Of a stretch of 64,000 nt of DNA, positions 16,940 to 26,092 are shown one piece after another. Under the pieces are notes generated by a model. The model worked only from the letters and a program-made list of their open reading frames with translations, did no database searches and had not been told where the DNA came from. Every line of letters starts with the position of its first letter. Within the stretch, counting starts at the first letter, position 1. A program made the translations under genes and the position numbers. Source of the stretch: Catalinimonas niigatensis (GTDB lineage Bacteria > Bacteroidota > Bacteroidia > Cytophagales > Cyclobacteriaceae); NCBI RefSeq assembly GCF_030506285.1, contig NZ_CP119422.1:1426001-1490000 (forward strand). Reading direction: 5' to 3'.

Positions 16940-18149
16940 ATAGCTGATACTTCAGTAATTCTGCTACAGTTTGCTGGTATTCATTTTCCAGACTCAGGTA
17001 CTTGTCTTCTCCTTCATAGAAATACATGATTTCCATAAAGAATTCTATGGATGAGATTTCTCCCAAGCGCAAAGCCTTTTCCAGCAATGCGGTATTATTT
17101 AGTCCTGATAGCAATCCCTCATATTCTTGCAAAGTGTTCTGCAAAGTCTGCTGTTTCTCATACAATCTGCGATTTGTATAGAGATGCTCAGTCCTTTCTC
17201 TTGTTACTGCCTGATTACTCCAGTTGATTTGCGCTTGAGCTAATTTAACTTTGTTTTTATCTTCCCAAAGGGGAATAGAAACGCCAGCCATAAAACCATT
17301 GTACTGCTGACCTAAGATAGCCTGATACCGATAACCCGCTTGAAAAGAAGGTAAAACCAATGCCCGGTTTACTGACAATTGTTCCTGACTGATCTCCTGC
17401 TGTTGTTCAAAATAATTCAGTGTAGGATCGTTGGCTTCGGTGAGTGGTTCCAGTACCTCAAACTCAGGAATATCATCCATCTCAGGATAGCTAGTAACAG
17501 TAAACAACATTTCTTCCCCACCATTTAAGGCAGTAAGCTGTTCTGTCAGTTGCACAATCTGACTTTCCAATAATGCCAGATCATTATTCAGGTTGAGTCT
17601 CAATAGTTTGGCTTTGTTGACTTCCAGGATATTGGCATTTCCTTCTGCTAATCTACGTTCATAATCCTGTACCAGTCGTTTAGCATTGCTGAGACGCTGA
17701 TTGAATACAGCCTGTCGTTTACGCGCATAAATTAAGTTCAGGCAAAGCTGTTTTGCTTCCAGAAGCACTTGCTGACGCAATGAATCCAATACAAAAGAGA
17801 GCTGGTTGATCTGTGCTTCTGCTAAGTCTTTTTTCCTGAAGTAAGTTGTAGGAAAGTCAAAAGCCTGAGATATGGTCAAGTCTTTCTGCGTTCCAGCCTC
17901 AGCAGGCGTGCCAGGCAGGTATTCAAAAGCAAGCATAGGGTTGGGTAGGTAAATATCTGTCTTAAAGGACAAGGCCTGCGCTTCAACATATTGTCTTCTG
18001 GCTTGCAAAGTAGGATTATTTTGCTCTACAGCACCCAATACTTCCTCCACAGTGTTTTGTGCCTCTACTTTCCGATTCAAGCCAAAGATTATAGTCAGCA
18101 GGATGATAAAAAAACGATATTTTTTCATAGGATAGGATGCGTTAATCAT
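16938..18149 (-). CDS. czcC: CzcC-like outer-membrane efflux protein (TolC family)
   Basis: This 403-residue outer-membrane channel is the third component of an RND efflux system. A signal peptide (FFIILLTIIFGLNRKVEA) is followed by long helices of the TolC/OEP fold, with internal repeats typical of the family (for example ILEVNKAKLLRLNLNNDLALL and SIEFFMEIMYFYEGEDKYLSL). It overlaps the CzcA gene by 4 bp, so the operon order is adaptor, pump, channel. Two start codons are possible, MINASYPMKKYR or the internal MKKYR; the second lies closer to the signal peptide. Metal specificity cannot be read from this component. Confidence 0.87.
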   Translation of the reverse strand: MINASYPMKKYRFFIILLTIIFGLNRKVEAQNTVEEVLGAVEQNNPTLQARRQYVEAQALSFKTDIYLPNPMLAFEYLPGTPAEAGTQKDLTISQAFDFPTTYFRKKDLAEAQINQLSFVLDSLRQQVLLEAKQLCLNLIYARKRQAVFNQRLSNAKRLVQDYERRLAEGNANILEVNKAKLLRLNLNNDLALLESQIVQLTEQLTALNGGEEMLFTVTSYPEMDDIPEFEVLEPLTEANDPTLNYFEQQQEISQEQLSVNRALVLPSFQAGYRYQAILGQQYNGFMAGVSIPLWEDKNKVKLAQAQINWSNQAVTRERTEHLYTNRRLYEKQQTLQNTLQEYEGLLSGLNNTALLEKALRLGEISSIEFFMEIMYFYEGEDKYLSLENEYQQTVAELLKYQL

Positions 18150-21100
18150 GCGTATTTTTTGCGGTAGAGCAGAAAGAACACTGCCGGAATGACGGCCAGG
18201 TTGAGCAGGGTAGCGCTGAGCAAGCCTCCCAGGATTACCACGGCCATAGGACTCTGGATTTCATTGCCTGCTTCTGCCCCGGATAAGGCCAGAGGAATCA
18301 GGGCCAGCCCCGTAGTAAAAGCAGTCATCAGAATGGGATTCAGCCTGTCCAGAGAGCCTTCAATCAGGGTTTCATACAGGCTTTTACCTTCAGCGAGCAG
18401 ACTTTGGTAATGCGAAATAAGCAGTATGCCATTACGGGTGGCAATGCCAAACAAACTGATAAAGCCAATGGTAGAGGCAATGGATACGATGCCGGAAGTA
18501 AAAAAGACAATGATCACCCCACCAATGAGTGCCAGCGGCAGATTGAGCAGTACAATCCCGGATAGCGTAAGGTCATTGAACTCCAGATAGAGTAAGAGGA
18601 AGATAATGATCATGGCAGCAATGGAAGCCAGGAGCAATAAGCGTGATGCATTGGCCTCACTTTCAAACTGTCCACCATATGCTATCCTGTATTCCTGAGG
18701 CAGTTCTACATTTTCAGCAATGCGCTGCTGAATCTCATTGACAACTCCTCTTAAATCTCTTCCTGATACATTGGCTGATACCACCACTTTACGCTGTACA
18801 TCTTCCCGGTTGACGTTATACGGACTACCGGCTACACTGACCTCTGCCACATAATAGAGGGGTATTTTTTTACCTTCATAAGTATCCAGTGGGGCATTAC
18901 GGATACTCTCCAGATTAGCCCGGTTAGCTTCGTCATAACGAAGTACCAGGTCAAAACTTTGCTGTCCTTCATACACTTGCGAAACCGTTTCACCGGCAAA
19001 GGCTACATCTACAAAGTCCATGAGTTCCTGCATGCGAATACCATATTTGGCCAGCAGTGCACGTTTGGGTTTAATCCTGAGTTGAGGCACTTCTATCTGC
19101 TGCTCTACATTCAGGTCTACCAATCCTTCCACCCCTTCAATTTGCGTTTGAATTTCATTACCCAGGTTGAATAAGCGAGAGAGGTCAGGACCGAAGATTT
19201 TGATGGCAATATTGGCTCTTGTGCCGGAGAGCATATGGTCAATGCGGTGGGCAATAGGCTGGCCTATGGTAATATTAGCCCCCGGCACTACACTGAGCTT
19301 TTCCCTTAAGTCTGATAGAAAGACTTCTTCAGAGCGATCCTGTAAAACAAAAGGGGCGTCTACTTCTGAGGCATTGACACCTTGGGCATGTTCATCCAGT
19401 TCTGCCCGACCCGTACGGCGTGAAGTAACCTCAATCTCAGGCATGGAAAGCAGTATCTCTTCTACCAGTGTGCCGGTTTTATCTGATTCTTCTAAAGAAA
19501 TCCCTGGGGGAGTCACCACGCTGATCACAAGAGAACCTTCGTTAAATTCAGGCAGGAAACTTCTGCCCAACTGTGTCATCATCACCAGCGCTACTGCAAA
19601 AAGTGCTAGCGTAGCTACCAGCACTGCTTTAGGTAGTTTTAGTACTCTTACTAAAATCCAACGATAACGGTGAGATAACCAACGTTCTACTTTACTACCT
19701 TCTGCCTGTTTTAGCAGGCGATCACGATCCTTGAGCAGATAGCTGCTCAGTACCGGAGTAAGGGTTACGGCTACCAGCAAAGAAGTGAGTACGGCGGTGA
19801 TAAAAGAGATTCCTAAAGGACGCAGCAGTCGCCCTTCCATACCGGAAAGGAAAAACAAAGGAATGAAGGCTACAATGATGATCAGCGTAGCAATCATGAT
19901 GGAATTTCTAATCTCCTTAGATGCCTGATAAACAATTTGTACGACTGGCATACGCTCAGCTTCGGGTTTTCGCGCATTCTCCCGCAGGCGCTTATAGATA
20001 TTTTCCACATCTATAATGGCATCATCTACCAGCACCCCAATGGCAATGGCCATCCCTCCCAGACTCATGGTATTGATGGTCAATCCTAACAGCTTAAGTA
20101 CAATGATGGTCACAAACAAAGAGAGCGGAATGGCCAGCAGAGAAATGATGGTTGTCCGAAAGTTGAGTAGAAACAGAAAGAGCACCAGTGTTACAAAAAA
20201 GGCTCCTTCCAGCAGGGTTCTTTGCAGATTGTCAATGGAAGCCTGGATGAAGTTAGCCTGCCGGAAGATGTGGGTATTGATGTTAACCCCGGTGGGAAGT
20301 TGCATCTGCATGTCTGCCAGTTCTGAGTCTATGCGCTCGGTGAGTTCCAGCGTATTGGTTTCGGGCTGTTTGAGTACGGTTAATATCACCGCATCTTCTC
20401 CTTTCATGGAACCATCCCCGATCTTGGGAGCAGCCCCGATAGTAAGCTCAGCTACATCAGCGATGGTAATGGGTGTCTGGTCTACAACTTTGATGACAGA
20501 CTGTCCCATCTCAGCAAGAGCAGTGGTTTTTCCTTCTCCACGGATGATATATTGATTGCCGTATTCATTCAAAAAGCCCCCGGAAGCATTCACATTGGCT
20601 CCCGCCACTGCTTCTTCCAGTTCTGAGAAAGTGACACCATAATACTTCATCCGTTCCGGTGAGGCCAGTACCTGATACTGCTTATAATCTCCTCCAATGA
20701 CAACTACTTGAGAAACTCCACCTACCGATAACAAACGTTTCCGGATGGTCCAGTCAGAAAGGGTGCGCAGTTCCATGGGCGAAACTTCATCAGAACTGAC
20801 GCTGATGAGCATGATTTCTCCCATAATAGAAGAAACTGGTGCCAGCACCGGACTTCCGATACCCGGGGGCAGGTTTTCTTCTACCTGGGTAAGCTTTTCG
20901 CTGACAATCTGCCGGGCTCGGTAGATTTCCGTTCCCCATTCAAATTCTGCCCATACGATGGAAATCCCCATCGCAGAAGAAGAGCGTATCCTGCGCACAT
21001 TGGGAGCCCCATTGAGTGCAGATTCTATCTGATAACTCACCAAACGTTCCACTTCTTCGGTGGCCATACCATGTGCTTCAGTCAGCACGGTAACGGTGGG

Positions 21101-21232
21101 AGCAGTGAGGTCGGGAAAGACATCCACATCCATTTCCAGGGCAATGACCGTTCCGGCTACAGAAACTACCAGCGCCAGAAAAAGGACCAGCAGGCGGTTT
21201 TGTAAAGATGCATTGATAATTCTATTCAGCAT
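18146..21232 (-). CDS. czcA: CzcA/CusA-family heavy-metal RND efflux pump
   Basis: This 1028-residue inner-membrane proton antiporter has the normal HME-RND length. The N-terminus reads LNRIINASLQNRLLVLFLALVV. The TM4 segment reads AIAIGVLVDDAIIDVENIYKRL, and the porter domains include DVFPDLTAPTVTVLTEAHGM and RTGRAELDEHAQGVNASEVD. The TM4 motif is not the clear DFGxxxDG of CzcA, so zinc, cobalt, cadmium, nickel or copper cannot be separated by inspection. It is flanked by its adaptor (13 bp upstream) and channel (4-bp overlap). The His-rich proteins upstream favour a divalent metal. Confidence 0.9.
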   Translation of the reverse strand: MLNRIINASLQNRLLVLFLALVVSVAGTVIALEMDVDVFPDLTAPTVTVLTEAHGMATEEVERLVSYQIESALNGAPNVRRIRSSSAMGISIVWAEFEWGTEIYRARQIVSEKLTQVEENLPPGIGSPVLAPVSSIMGEIMLISVSSDEVSPMELRTLSDWTIRKRLLSVGGVSQVVVIGGDYKQYQVLASPERMKYYGVTFSELEEAVAGANVNASGGFLNEYGNQYIIRGEGKTTALAEMGQSVIKVVDQTPITIADVAELTIGAAPKIGDGSMKGEDAVILTVLKQPETNTLELTERIDSELADMQMQLPTGVNINTHIFRQANFIQASIDNLQRTLLEGAFFVTLVLFLFLLNFRTTIISLLAIPLSLFVTIIVLKLLGLTINTMSLGGMAIAIGVLVDDAIIDVENIYKRLRENARKPEAERMPVVQIVYQASKEIRNSIMIATLIIIVAFIPLFFLSGMEGRLLRPLGISFITAVLTSLLVAVTLTPVLSSYLLKDRDRLLKQAEGSKVERWLSHRYRWILVRVLKLPKAVLVATLALFAVALVMMTQLGRSFLPEFNEGSLVISVVTPPGISLEESDKTGTLVEEILLSMPEIEVTSRRTGRAELDEHAQGVNASEVDAPFVLQDRSEEVFLSDLREKLSVVPGANITIGQPIAHRIDHMLSGTRANIAIKIFGPDLSRLFNLGNEIQTQIEGVEGLVDLNVEQQIEVPQLRIKPKRALLAKYGIRMQELMDFVDVAFAGETVSQVYEGQQSFDLVLRYDEANRANLESIRNAPLDTYEGKKIPLYYVAEVSVAGSPYNVNREDVQRKVVVSANVSGRDLRGVVNEIQQRIAENVELPQEYRIAYGGQFESEANASRLLLLASIAAMIIIFLLLYLEFNDLTLSGIVLLNLPLALIGGVIIVFFTSGIVSIASTIGFISLFGIATRNGILLISHYQSLLAEGKSLYETLIEGSLDRLNPILMTAFTTGLALIPLALSGAEAGNEIQSPMAVVILGGLLSATLLNLAVIPAVFFLLYRKKYA

Positions 21233-21244
21233 AGCTGTTCTGCT

Positions 21245-22750
21245 TTAGTGGGAATGACCATGCGCCGGTACCGAAGAAGACATAGAAGCCATTTTGACCT
21301 GATAGGCTCCTTGCGTGACAATCATTGCTCCCGGAGCTAAACCTTCCAAAACTTGTACCTGTAGTCCATCATCAGCACCCAGCAGCACTTCTCTTTTGGA
21401 GAAAGACTCTCCGCTGATCTGCTCATAGACATAGTAGGTACCATAGTCTTCCATCAGTGCTGATTTGGGGATGACCAGTACATTCTCCAAGGTTTGGGTT
21501 TTGAGGTAAAGCTCCAGAAATGAACCGGAAAGCAGGTTACCCTGATTGTCAAGCTCAAAATAAACCGGCAGATAATGAGCTTCTCCTCCGGCACTCTTAC
21601 CATAGGATAGCAGCTTACCATTAAAGCTGTCCAGATCATGTACCTGATCCTGATAGGTAGTCTTAAAATTGGCCGAACGTATCTGGGGAAGCTTCTGAAA
21701 GTACTTTTGGGATACTTCTCCTTTGATCATCAGCCGCTGATCTTGTGAAATAGTAGCCAGTGGAGCACCACTGTTGACATAGGCTCCTTCTTCTACCAAA
21801 ATGTTTTTAATAAACCCTCGGATGGGTGACTGTATCTGCTGCCCCTGGGAACCGTAATTTTGAGTCAGGTTATTGTAATTGGCCTGAGCGACTTCAAAAC
21901 TGGCCTTGATCTGCTGGAAGTTTTTTCTTGAAATGATCTGATCTTCCACCAATGCCTGTGCTCTTTCATAATCGGCCTGTGCCCGTTCAAATTCAGCCCT
22001 TGCCTGTTGTAGTCTGGTGCCAAGGTTGTTTTCGGTAAAACCCGCAGACTGAATGTTAAAGAGTCTTTCCCCATTTTGCACAGGCTTACCTACTACGATC
22101 TGAGAACCTGCAAAAGTAACATTACCACTGGTTCGGGCATTGATCACTCTTTCCTCCCCTGGAACGGGCATGATCTGTCCTGAAGTTTTGATCACTTCAT
22201 GGATGTCTCTTTTCTGGGCCTCCTGCACCTGAAATTTGACTTTCCAGGCTTGCTCTTTCAAGAAAGTTACTTCTCCCTCTTCCTGTTCAGGGGCATTTTC
22301 CACAGCCTCTTCGGTAGAGGCATATACTTGCAGTGAATCAATGATAATACGCTCCTGCATACCAGGCGCATTCAATTCAAAAATAAGTTGGGCTTGTCCA
22401 GCCTGTTTGGGCTGTAAGGCTGGGTTGAAGATACCGGGTGAAGAAGGCGCATCCACCTTTTGACGTATGCCCTTATCTTCCTGCAGCAGGCTCACGGTTA
22501 CTGAACCTTCAGTGACCGGCTTATAATCTTCTAATCGGGTAAAGTGCGCGGCAAAAGAGCTGAGTTGACCTACTATCAAAGGCGGGAATTCTACAAACAG
22601 CTCCAGGCTATCGGTCCATACGGTATAGGATAAAGCCTCAGCACCATGTTCGTGCCCACCTTCTCCATGCGTATGCTCTTCTTCTGGACTAGTCTGGCAA
22701 CCATAACCCAACAGGGCTACGGCCACCAGAAACCATACTGGCTTATACAT
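21245..22750 (-). CDS. czcB: CzcB-like periplasmic adaptor of the RND efflux system
   Basis: This 501-residue lipoprotein-type membrane fusion protein has a lipobox at VALLGYGC. A His-rich stretch (EEEHTHGEGGHEHGAEA) follows the lipid anchor and probably binds metal. Next come an N-terminal beta domain of about 150 residues and the adaptor core, with a barrel-sandwich hybrid, a helical hairpin (RLQQARAEFERAQADYERAQ) and C-terminal beta domains ending His-rich (PAHGHSH). It bridges the CzcA pump and the CzcC channel in the periplasm. The next upstream gene encodes a small His-rich lipoprotein. Confidence 0.87.
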   Translation of the reverse strand: MYKPVWFLVAVALLGYGCQTSPEEEHTHGEGGHEHGAEALSYTVWTDSLELFVEFPPLIVGQLSSFAAHFTRLEDYKPVTEGSVTVSLLQEDKGIRQKVDAPSSPGIFNPALQPKQAGQAQLIFELNAPGMQERIIIDSLQVYASTEEAVENAPEQEEGEVTFLKEQAWKVKFQVQEAQKRDIHEVIKTSGQIMPVPGEERVINARTSGNVTFAGSQIVVGKPVQNGERLFNIQSAGFTENNLGTRLQQARAEFERAQADYERAQALVEDQIISRKNFQQIKASFEVAQANYNNLTQNYGSQGQQIQSPIRGFIKNILVEEGAYVNSGAPLATISQDQRLMIKGEVSQKYFQKLPQIRSANFKTTYQDQVHDLDSFNGKLLSYGKSAGGEAHYLPVYFELDNQGNLLSGSFLELYLKTQTLENVLVIPKSALMEDYGTYYVYEQISGESFSKREVLLGADDGLQVQVLEGLAPGAMIVTQGAYQVKMASMSSSVPAHGHSH

Positions 22751-22774
22751 GATAAATATAATGTTTAGGTGCGC

Positions 22775-22999
22775 TTAATGGTCATGATCCTCTCCGTTCT
22801 CATGCATCTGTTCGTGATGCGTAGAGTCGGATACACTGAACTCTTCCTGCTCATGATCTTCATGATCGGCATGGGTAGAACCATCTTCGTGAGTATGGGT
22901 GCCTTCATCATGGCTATGTCCATGATCATCAGTAGATGTACCAGTGCAGGCAGATAGGTATAGAATTGACAGTAAAGCGATATATAAGAAGCTTTTCAT
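22775..22999 (-). CDS. Small His-rich lipoprotein
   Basis: The likely start is the ATG at 22999, giving 74 residues that begin with a lipoprotein signal (MKSFLYIALLSILYLSAC). The mature peptide is almost entirely His, Asp and Glu with Gly and Ser (for example DDHGHSHDEGTHTHEDGS). No fold is expected. Such peptides commonly act as periplasmic metal buffers. It lies 24 bp upstream of the CzcB gene and is probably the first gene of the efflux operon. The upstream in-frame extension starting MTGKGLSF is less plausible because it would bury the signal sequence. Confidence 0.7.
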   Translation of the reverse strand: MKSFLYIALLSILYLSACTGTSTDDHGHSHDEGTHTHEDGSTHADHEDHEQEEFSVSDSTHHEQMHENGEDHDH

Positions 23000-23082
23000 T
23001 TTCTTAAAAATTTGAATGTTAAAACAAGGGAATAGAAAAGACAGACCTTTACCAGTCATGTGATAAAGATCCCATGCAACAT

Positions 23083-23532
23083 TTAAGAAAATGAAGGAGG
23101 GCCACGGCGGGACGCTGTGCTTAGATATAAAAGTTGAAGTGCTTTATAGTGTCGCCATTCGGGAGGCTTGGGGATTTTGAATAAAAGAAAGGGACTCCAG
23201 GCAATGCTGTAGAGCAGGAATAACAGGGTCGCTACCAGAGGAACAAACAAGCTTTTGCTACTGGTAAAGTCGGTAAAGTGGTTCACTCCCAGATTGGCGT
23301 GCGCCAACAAACTGGTTAGATCCAAAAGCGAATCTGTATCTGCTGAAGAATTATTCTCTGAACTTTCGTTATGATTATGATGATGGTGATGGGCCTCATC
23401 ACCATGATGATGCGTTACGGAATGATCCACCTCTTCTGCTTCAATATGTACATGAGGTATTGCATTATGCAACAATATACCTGCATAAAGAATAAGCATC
23501 AGTAGACTTAATATGGTAGATCGCCAGTTCAC
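23083..23532 (-). CDS. His-rich membrane-anchored protein
   Basis: This 149-residue protein has an N-terminal hydrophobic segment (ILSLLMLILYAGILLHNAI) ending in HVHIEAEEVDHSV, a His cluster (HHHGDEAHHHHHNHNE), an acidic linker and a second hydrophobic helix (SLFVPLVATLLFLLYSIAW). The His-rich loop is predicted to lie in the periplasm and to bind transition metals. Similar proteins often precede czc operons in Bacteroidota. It is 83 bp upstream of the small His-rich lipoprotein, on the same strand. No characterised family is recognised. Confidence 0.65.
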   Translation of the reverse strand: MNWRSTILSLLMLILYAGILLHNAIPHVHIEAEEVDHSVTHHHGDEAHHHHHNHNESSENNSSADTDSLLDLTSLLAHANLGVNHFTDFTSSKSLFVPLVATLLFLLYSIAWSPFLLFKIPKPPEWRHYKALQLLYLSTASRRGPPSFS

Positions 23533-23537
23533 AAGGG

Positions 23538-23567
23538 TAAAGGTAAGAAAATTCTGTATTCTTCAAA
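23538..23567 (-). promoter_or_regulatory. Possible Bacteroidota promoter before the His-rich gene
   Basis: On the minus strand TTTG is followed after 18 bp by TACCTTTA, close to the TTTG/TAnnTTTG promoter pattern. The second box ends only 5 bp before the ATG, so the transcript would be nearly leaderless, which lowers confidence. Confidence 0.35.
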
Positions 23568-23801
23568 CCTGAAACTCATGAGTCCAAAAATCGCTTCAAT
23601 CCTGCATGTTGATTAGTTGGGAAGGTAAATTTTATTAAATAGCTTAGCCGGATTTCCGTTACTTCACATTATTTCTAGACCAAAAACTTCTGAGTAAAGG
23701 CAATAGGCGACTCCTGAACAAAATTGGCTGTCATAAAATGCAATTCCTACACAGTAGTTTGACTATTTCTGCATTTTCCGAGAACTGCATGCATTCATTT
23801 T

Positions 23802-24014
23802 TTAACAGCACTTTTTATCTGTCTGTATGGGTGGACAGGGTACAGTACCATAGGAACAATACACACAACAGTCACCCTCTTTAGGTCTTAATATTTTGTG
23901 ACAGTGGTTACACTCATAAAAATACTCGCATGCCTCAGTTGGCATGGTCTCCTCTTTTTGGTGTCCGCAATGGGGGCATGTAATTGTAGATGTTAAGGTA
24001 GTCTCCATTGTCAT
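23802..24014 (-). CDS. Small Cys-rich GDCC-type protein
   Basis: This 70-residue cytosolic protein is unusually rich in Cys. It holds CPHC and CNHC pairs like a zinc ribbon, then GDCCVYCSYGTVPCPP and a terminal CC. The GDCCxxCSYG block is a conserved signature that I associate with short proteins near heavy-metal genes in Bacteroidota; no function is established to my knowledge. Metal binding is a strong inference from the Cys content. The start is ATG at 24014 or at 24008. It stands alone, with gaps of more than 200 bp on either side. Confidence 0.6.
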   Translation of the reverse strand: MTMETTLTSTITCPHCGHQKEETMPTEACEYFYECNHCHKILRPKEGDCCVYCSYGTVPCPPIQTDKKCC

Positions 24015-24230
24015 TCGCTTACTTTATAGCCTGTCGTATTGATGGCTTAGGTTATTTCTTTTTATGAGAATTTGCTTCTTCAAAGCACATGAGTAAAAGT
24101 CCTAAACTTGAATAAAACTTAAACAGTTTGGATATCTTCAATTTGTTAAGATTAAACTTTAAATAACTGCTCTTTCACTTCGGGTATACTTTTTCCATTT
24201 ACTCAAAAATGATATAAGCATTGATGAAAC

Positions 24231-25280
24231 TTACTGCAATTGCTTAGAAAAGATTTCACCTTCTTTTTCCCACACGCAAAAGATATTTTTATCATCCAAC
24301 ACAACTACTTCAACAAATGCTCCTTCTCCTATCGGGATTATCTTATTCGAAGACAGGAATTTTGCTTTCAACATTCCGCTATCCTGCCAGGCAATTAGCG
24401 GATTTTTGCTTCCACTGATGCTTGCTGATCTACCTTCACCCAGCAATACCTCACTTTTACCCGGCTGAGAATAATATATTTTCCCTTCTCGCTGCCAGGT
24501 AGTATGTACATGATCCTGAGAGTCAATAAAAATATCTCCCCCATCCATCGGACAGCCTTTCAACGGCCAACTTCCATCTCCCAGTTTTTGAGGAGCATTG
24601 AAAGATAGTTTTTCTGAATCAGAGGTCATCAGGTACATATCCCGCTTGCCATTCAGCCAGTTTCTGAACATTACATATATCTGCTGATCTTTTACGGCAA
24701 TGTTGGGTTTACAGCATTCGCAAACTGTTCCATCGGGAGATTGATAGGCGATCACATTTTTTGACCACTGCTCACCTGCATCATACTTTGCCACCACAAT
24801 CTTATTCTTTTGATCGGTACGGATATCAAGCCATACTGCAAAAAAATGATCATTCTGATCAGCAGCAATGCTCATTAATCCTTCCGGAGCGGAAGCTGGC
24901 TGATCATTGATGTTTGCCATCTTTTGCCATTGATCAGTAGCATGCTCAAGCCTAAAAGCATGAATATCTCCCTTTTTATCCATGGCAGTGATGATAGAAT
25001 AATGAGCCGAGCTGGCGATCTGTGGACCTCTGGACATACCCAGATGCATTCCCTCCAACTGGCCTACCAGTTCGGGTTCCGAGAAAGTTTTGCCCCGATC
25101 TGAAGAATTCATGACCATGATGGAATCATTAATTCCAAACACAATTCGCATTACGCCTTGTGGATCTACAGAAACATGAGGTTGTCTGCCTTTTGTCAGC
25201 TGGTTTTGTGCATTAGCATGAAAAAATGCCTGCTGGAACAGTATAGCACTCAGAAATAAGAAAGGTATGAAAGGATTCAT
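24231..25280 (-). CDS. Secreted BNR/sialidase-fold protein with CxCC motif
   Basis: The ATG at 25280 gives 349 residues starting with a signal peptide (FIPFLFLSAILFQQAFFHANA). The body has repeated beta-blade motifs, including the Asp-box-like NSSDRGKTFSEPELV, as in sialidase-fold propellers. Sialidase active-site arginines cannot be confirmed, so hydrolase activity is doubtful. A compact cysteine cluster (TVCECCKPNIAV) lies mid-protein and could bind metal. Its location between the Czc operon and the copper island fits a metal-related periplasmic or surface role. A more upstream start (25334) is open but would precede the signal peptide. Confidence 0.6.
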   Translation of the reverse strand: MNPFIPFLFLSAILFQQAFFHANAQNQLTKGRQPHVSVDPQGVMRIVFGINDSIMVMNSSDRGKTFSEPELVGQLEGMHLGMSRGPQIASSAHYSIITAMDKKGDIHAFRLEHATDQWQKMANINDQPASAPEGLMSIAADQNDHFFAVWLDIRTDQKNKIVVAKYDAGEQWSKNVIAYQSPDGTVCECCKPNIAVKDQQIYVMFRNWLNGKRDMYLMTSDSEKLSFNAPQKLGDGSWPLKGCPMDGGDIFIDSQDHVHTTWQREGKIYYSQPGKSEVLLGEGRSASISGSKNPLIAWQDSGMLKAKFLSSNKIIPIGEGAFVEVVVLDDKNIFCVWEKEGEIFSKQLQ

Positions 25281-25440
25281 CAGTTGTTGGTTATAATATG
25301 ACATCAATCTAGTACACTTAAACTTAGATTTCACAGGAAGATTGAATCATTTTTAAAATTTTGCACATACTTCTCTTTGCATGGACTTCAATTAGGCTTA
25401 ACATTGTTTATAAGAAGATCAGTATTTTAACATAATAGCA

Positions 25441-26016
25441 ATGACTACTCTACATATCAGAAACATGGTTTGTGACCGCTGTATCATGGTGGTAGAACAG
25501 CTTTTCCATCAAACTGGATTAAAACCACTGTCAGTCAGCCTGGGAGAAGTAAAAATTGAAGAAGAAACGCTTACGCAGGATCAAAAAGCACAACTTGATA
25601 GTTTGCTCGCAAAAAATGGCTTTGAAAGGATTGATGATAAAAAAAGCCATCTGCTTGAAAAAATCAAAGCCACTGTCATTGAGGTCATTCATCGTCAGGA
25701 GCATTTTGAAATGCACATCAACTGGTCACTTTTCCTTTCCGAAAAACTCCATTATGATTACAATTATCTCAGCAGCCTTTTTTCAAGTGTGACAGGCATT
25801 ACCCTGGAACAGTACATCATCAAACAAAAAATTGAAAAAGTCAAAGAATACCTCTTCTACGACGAGCTATCGGTGAAAGAAATTGCCTACAGATTAGGCT
25901 ATAGTAGCGTAGCGCACCTTTCCTCACAGTTCAAAAAAATCACCGGTTTAACACCTTCTGAGTTTAAAGAATCCCACCAGACCAACTTAAGAAAACCTCT
26001 GGATAATATCATATAA
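25441..26016 (+). CDS. HMA-AraC fusion regulator, copy 1
   Basis: This 191-residue protein joins two recognisable parts. Residues 1-65 follow a heavy-metal-associated (HMA) pattern, with NMVCDRCIMVV (Cys11, Cys14) in the metal loop. Residues about 95-180 form an AraC-type DNA-binding domain with two helix-turn-helix units, the second reading LSVKEIAYRLGYSSVAHLSS. No other sensor domain is present, so metal binding through the HMA part would be the signal. Paralogues lie at 26093 and 42261. The likely ligand is Cu(I), given the neighbouring CopA and Cus genes. The fused architecture is seen directly; the sensing role is inferred. Confidence 0.8.
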   Translation: MTTLHIRNMVCDRCIMVVEQLFHQTGLKPLSVSLGEVKIEEETLTQDQKAQLDSLLAKNGFERIDDKKSHLLEKIKATVIEVIHRQEHFEMHINWSLFLSEKLHYDYNYLSSLFSSVTGITLEQYIIKQKIEKVKEYLFYDELSVKEIAYRLGYSSVAHLSSQFKKITGLTPSEFKESHQTNLRKPLDNII

Positions 26017-26037
26017 TCTTGTAAGCCAATCAGGTTA

Positions 26038-26077
26038 TTTTATAACACTTCCTGCCATCAATCTCCTGAGCTTTGTA
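26038..26077 (+). promoter_or_regulatory. Candidate metal-regulated promoter for HMA-AraC copy 2
   Basis: TTTTATAACA (26038-26047) is followed by CCTGC (26051-26055) and by TTTG at 26072-26075, then TAT. The TRTAACA block to TTTG spacing is identical to that before 33919 and 46554. It lies 16 bp upstream of the start codon. Confidence 0.5.
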
Positions 26078-26092
26078 TAAAATAAGTTCGGG

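Noticed and set aside
22901-23420. His-rich repeats looked at as a possible tandem-repeat array or CRISPR
   Set aside because: The CAT/CAC repetition comes from His codons in two real genes. There are no regular repeats and spacers.
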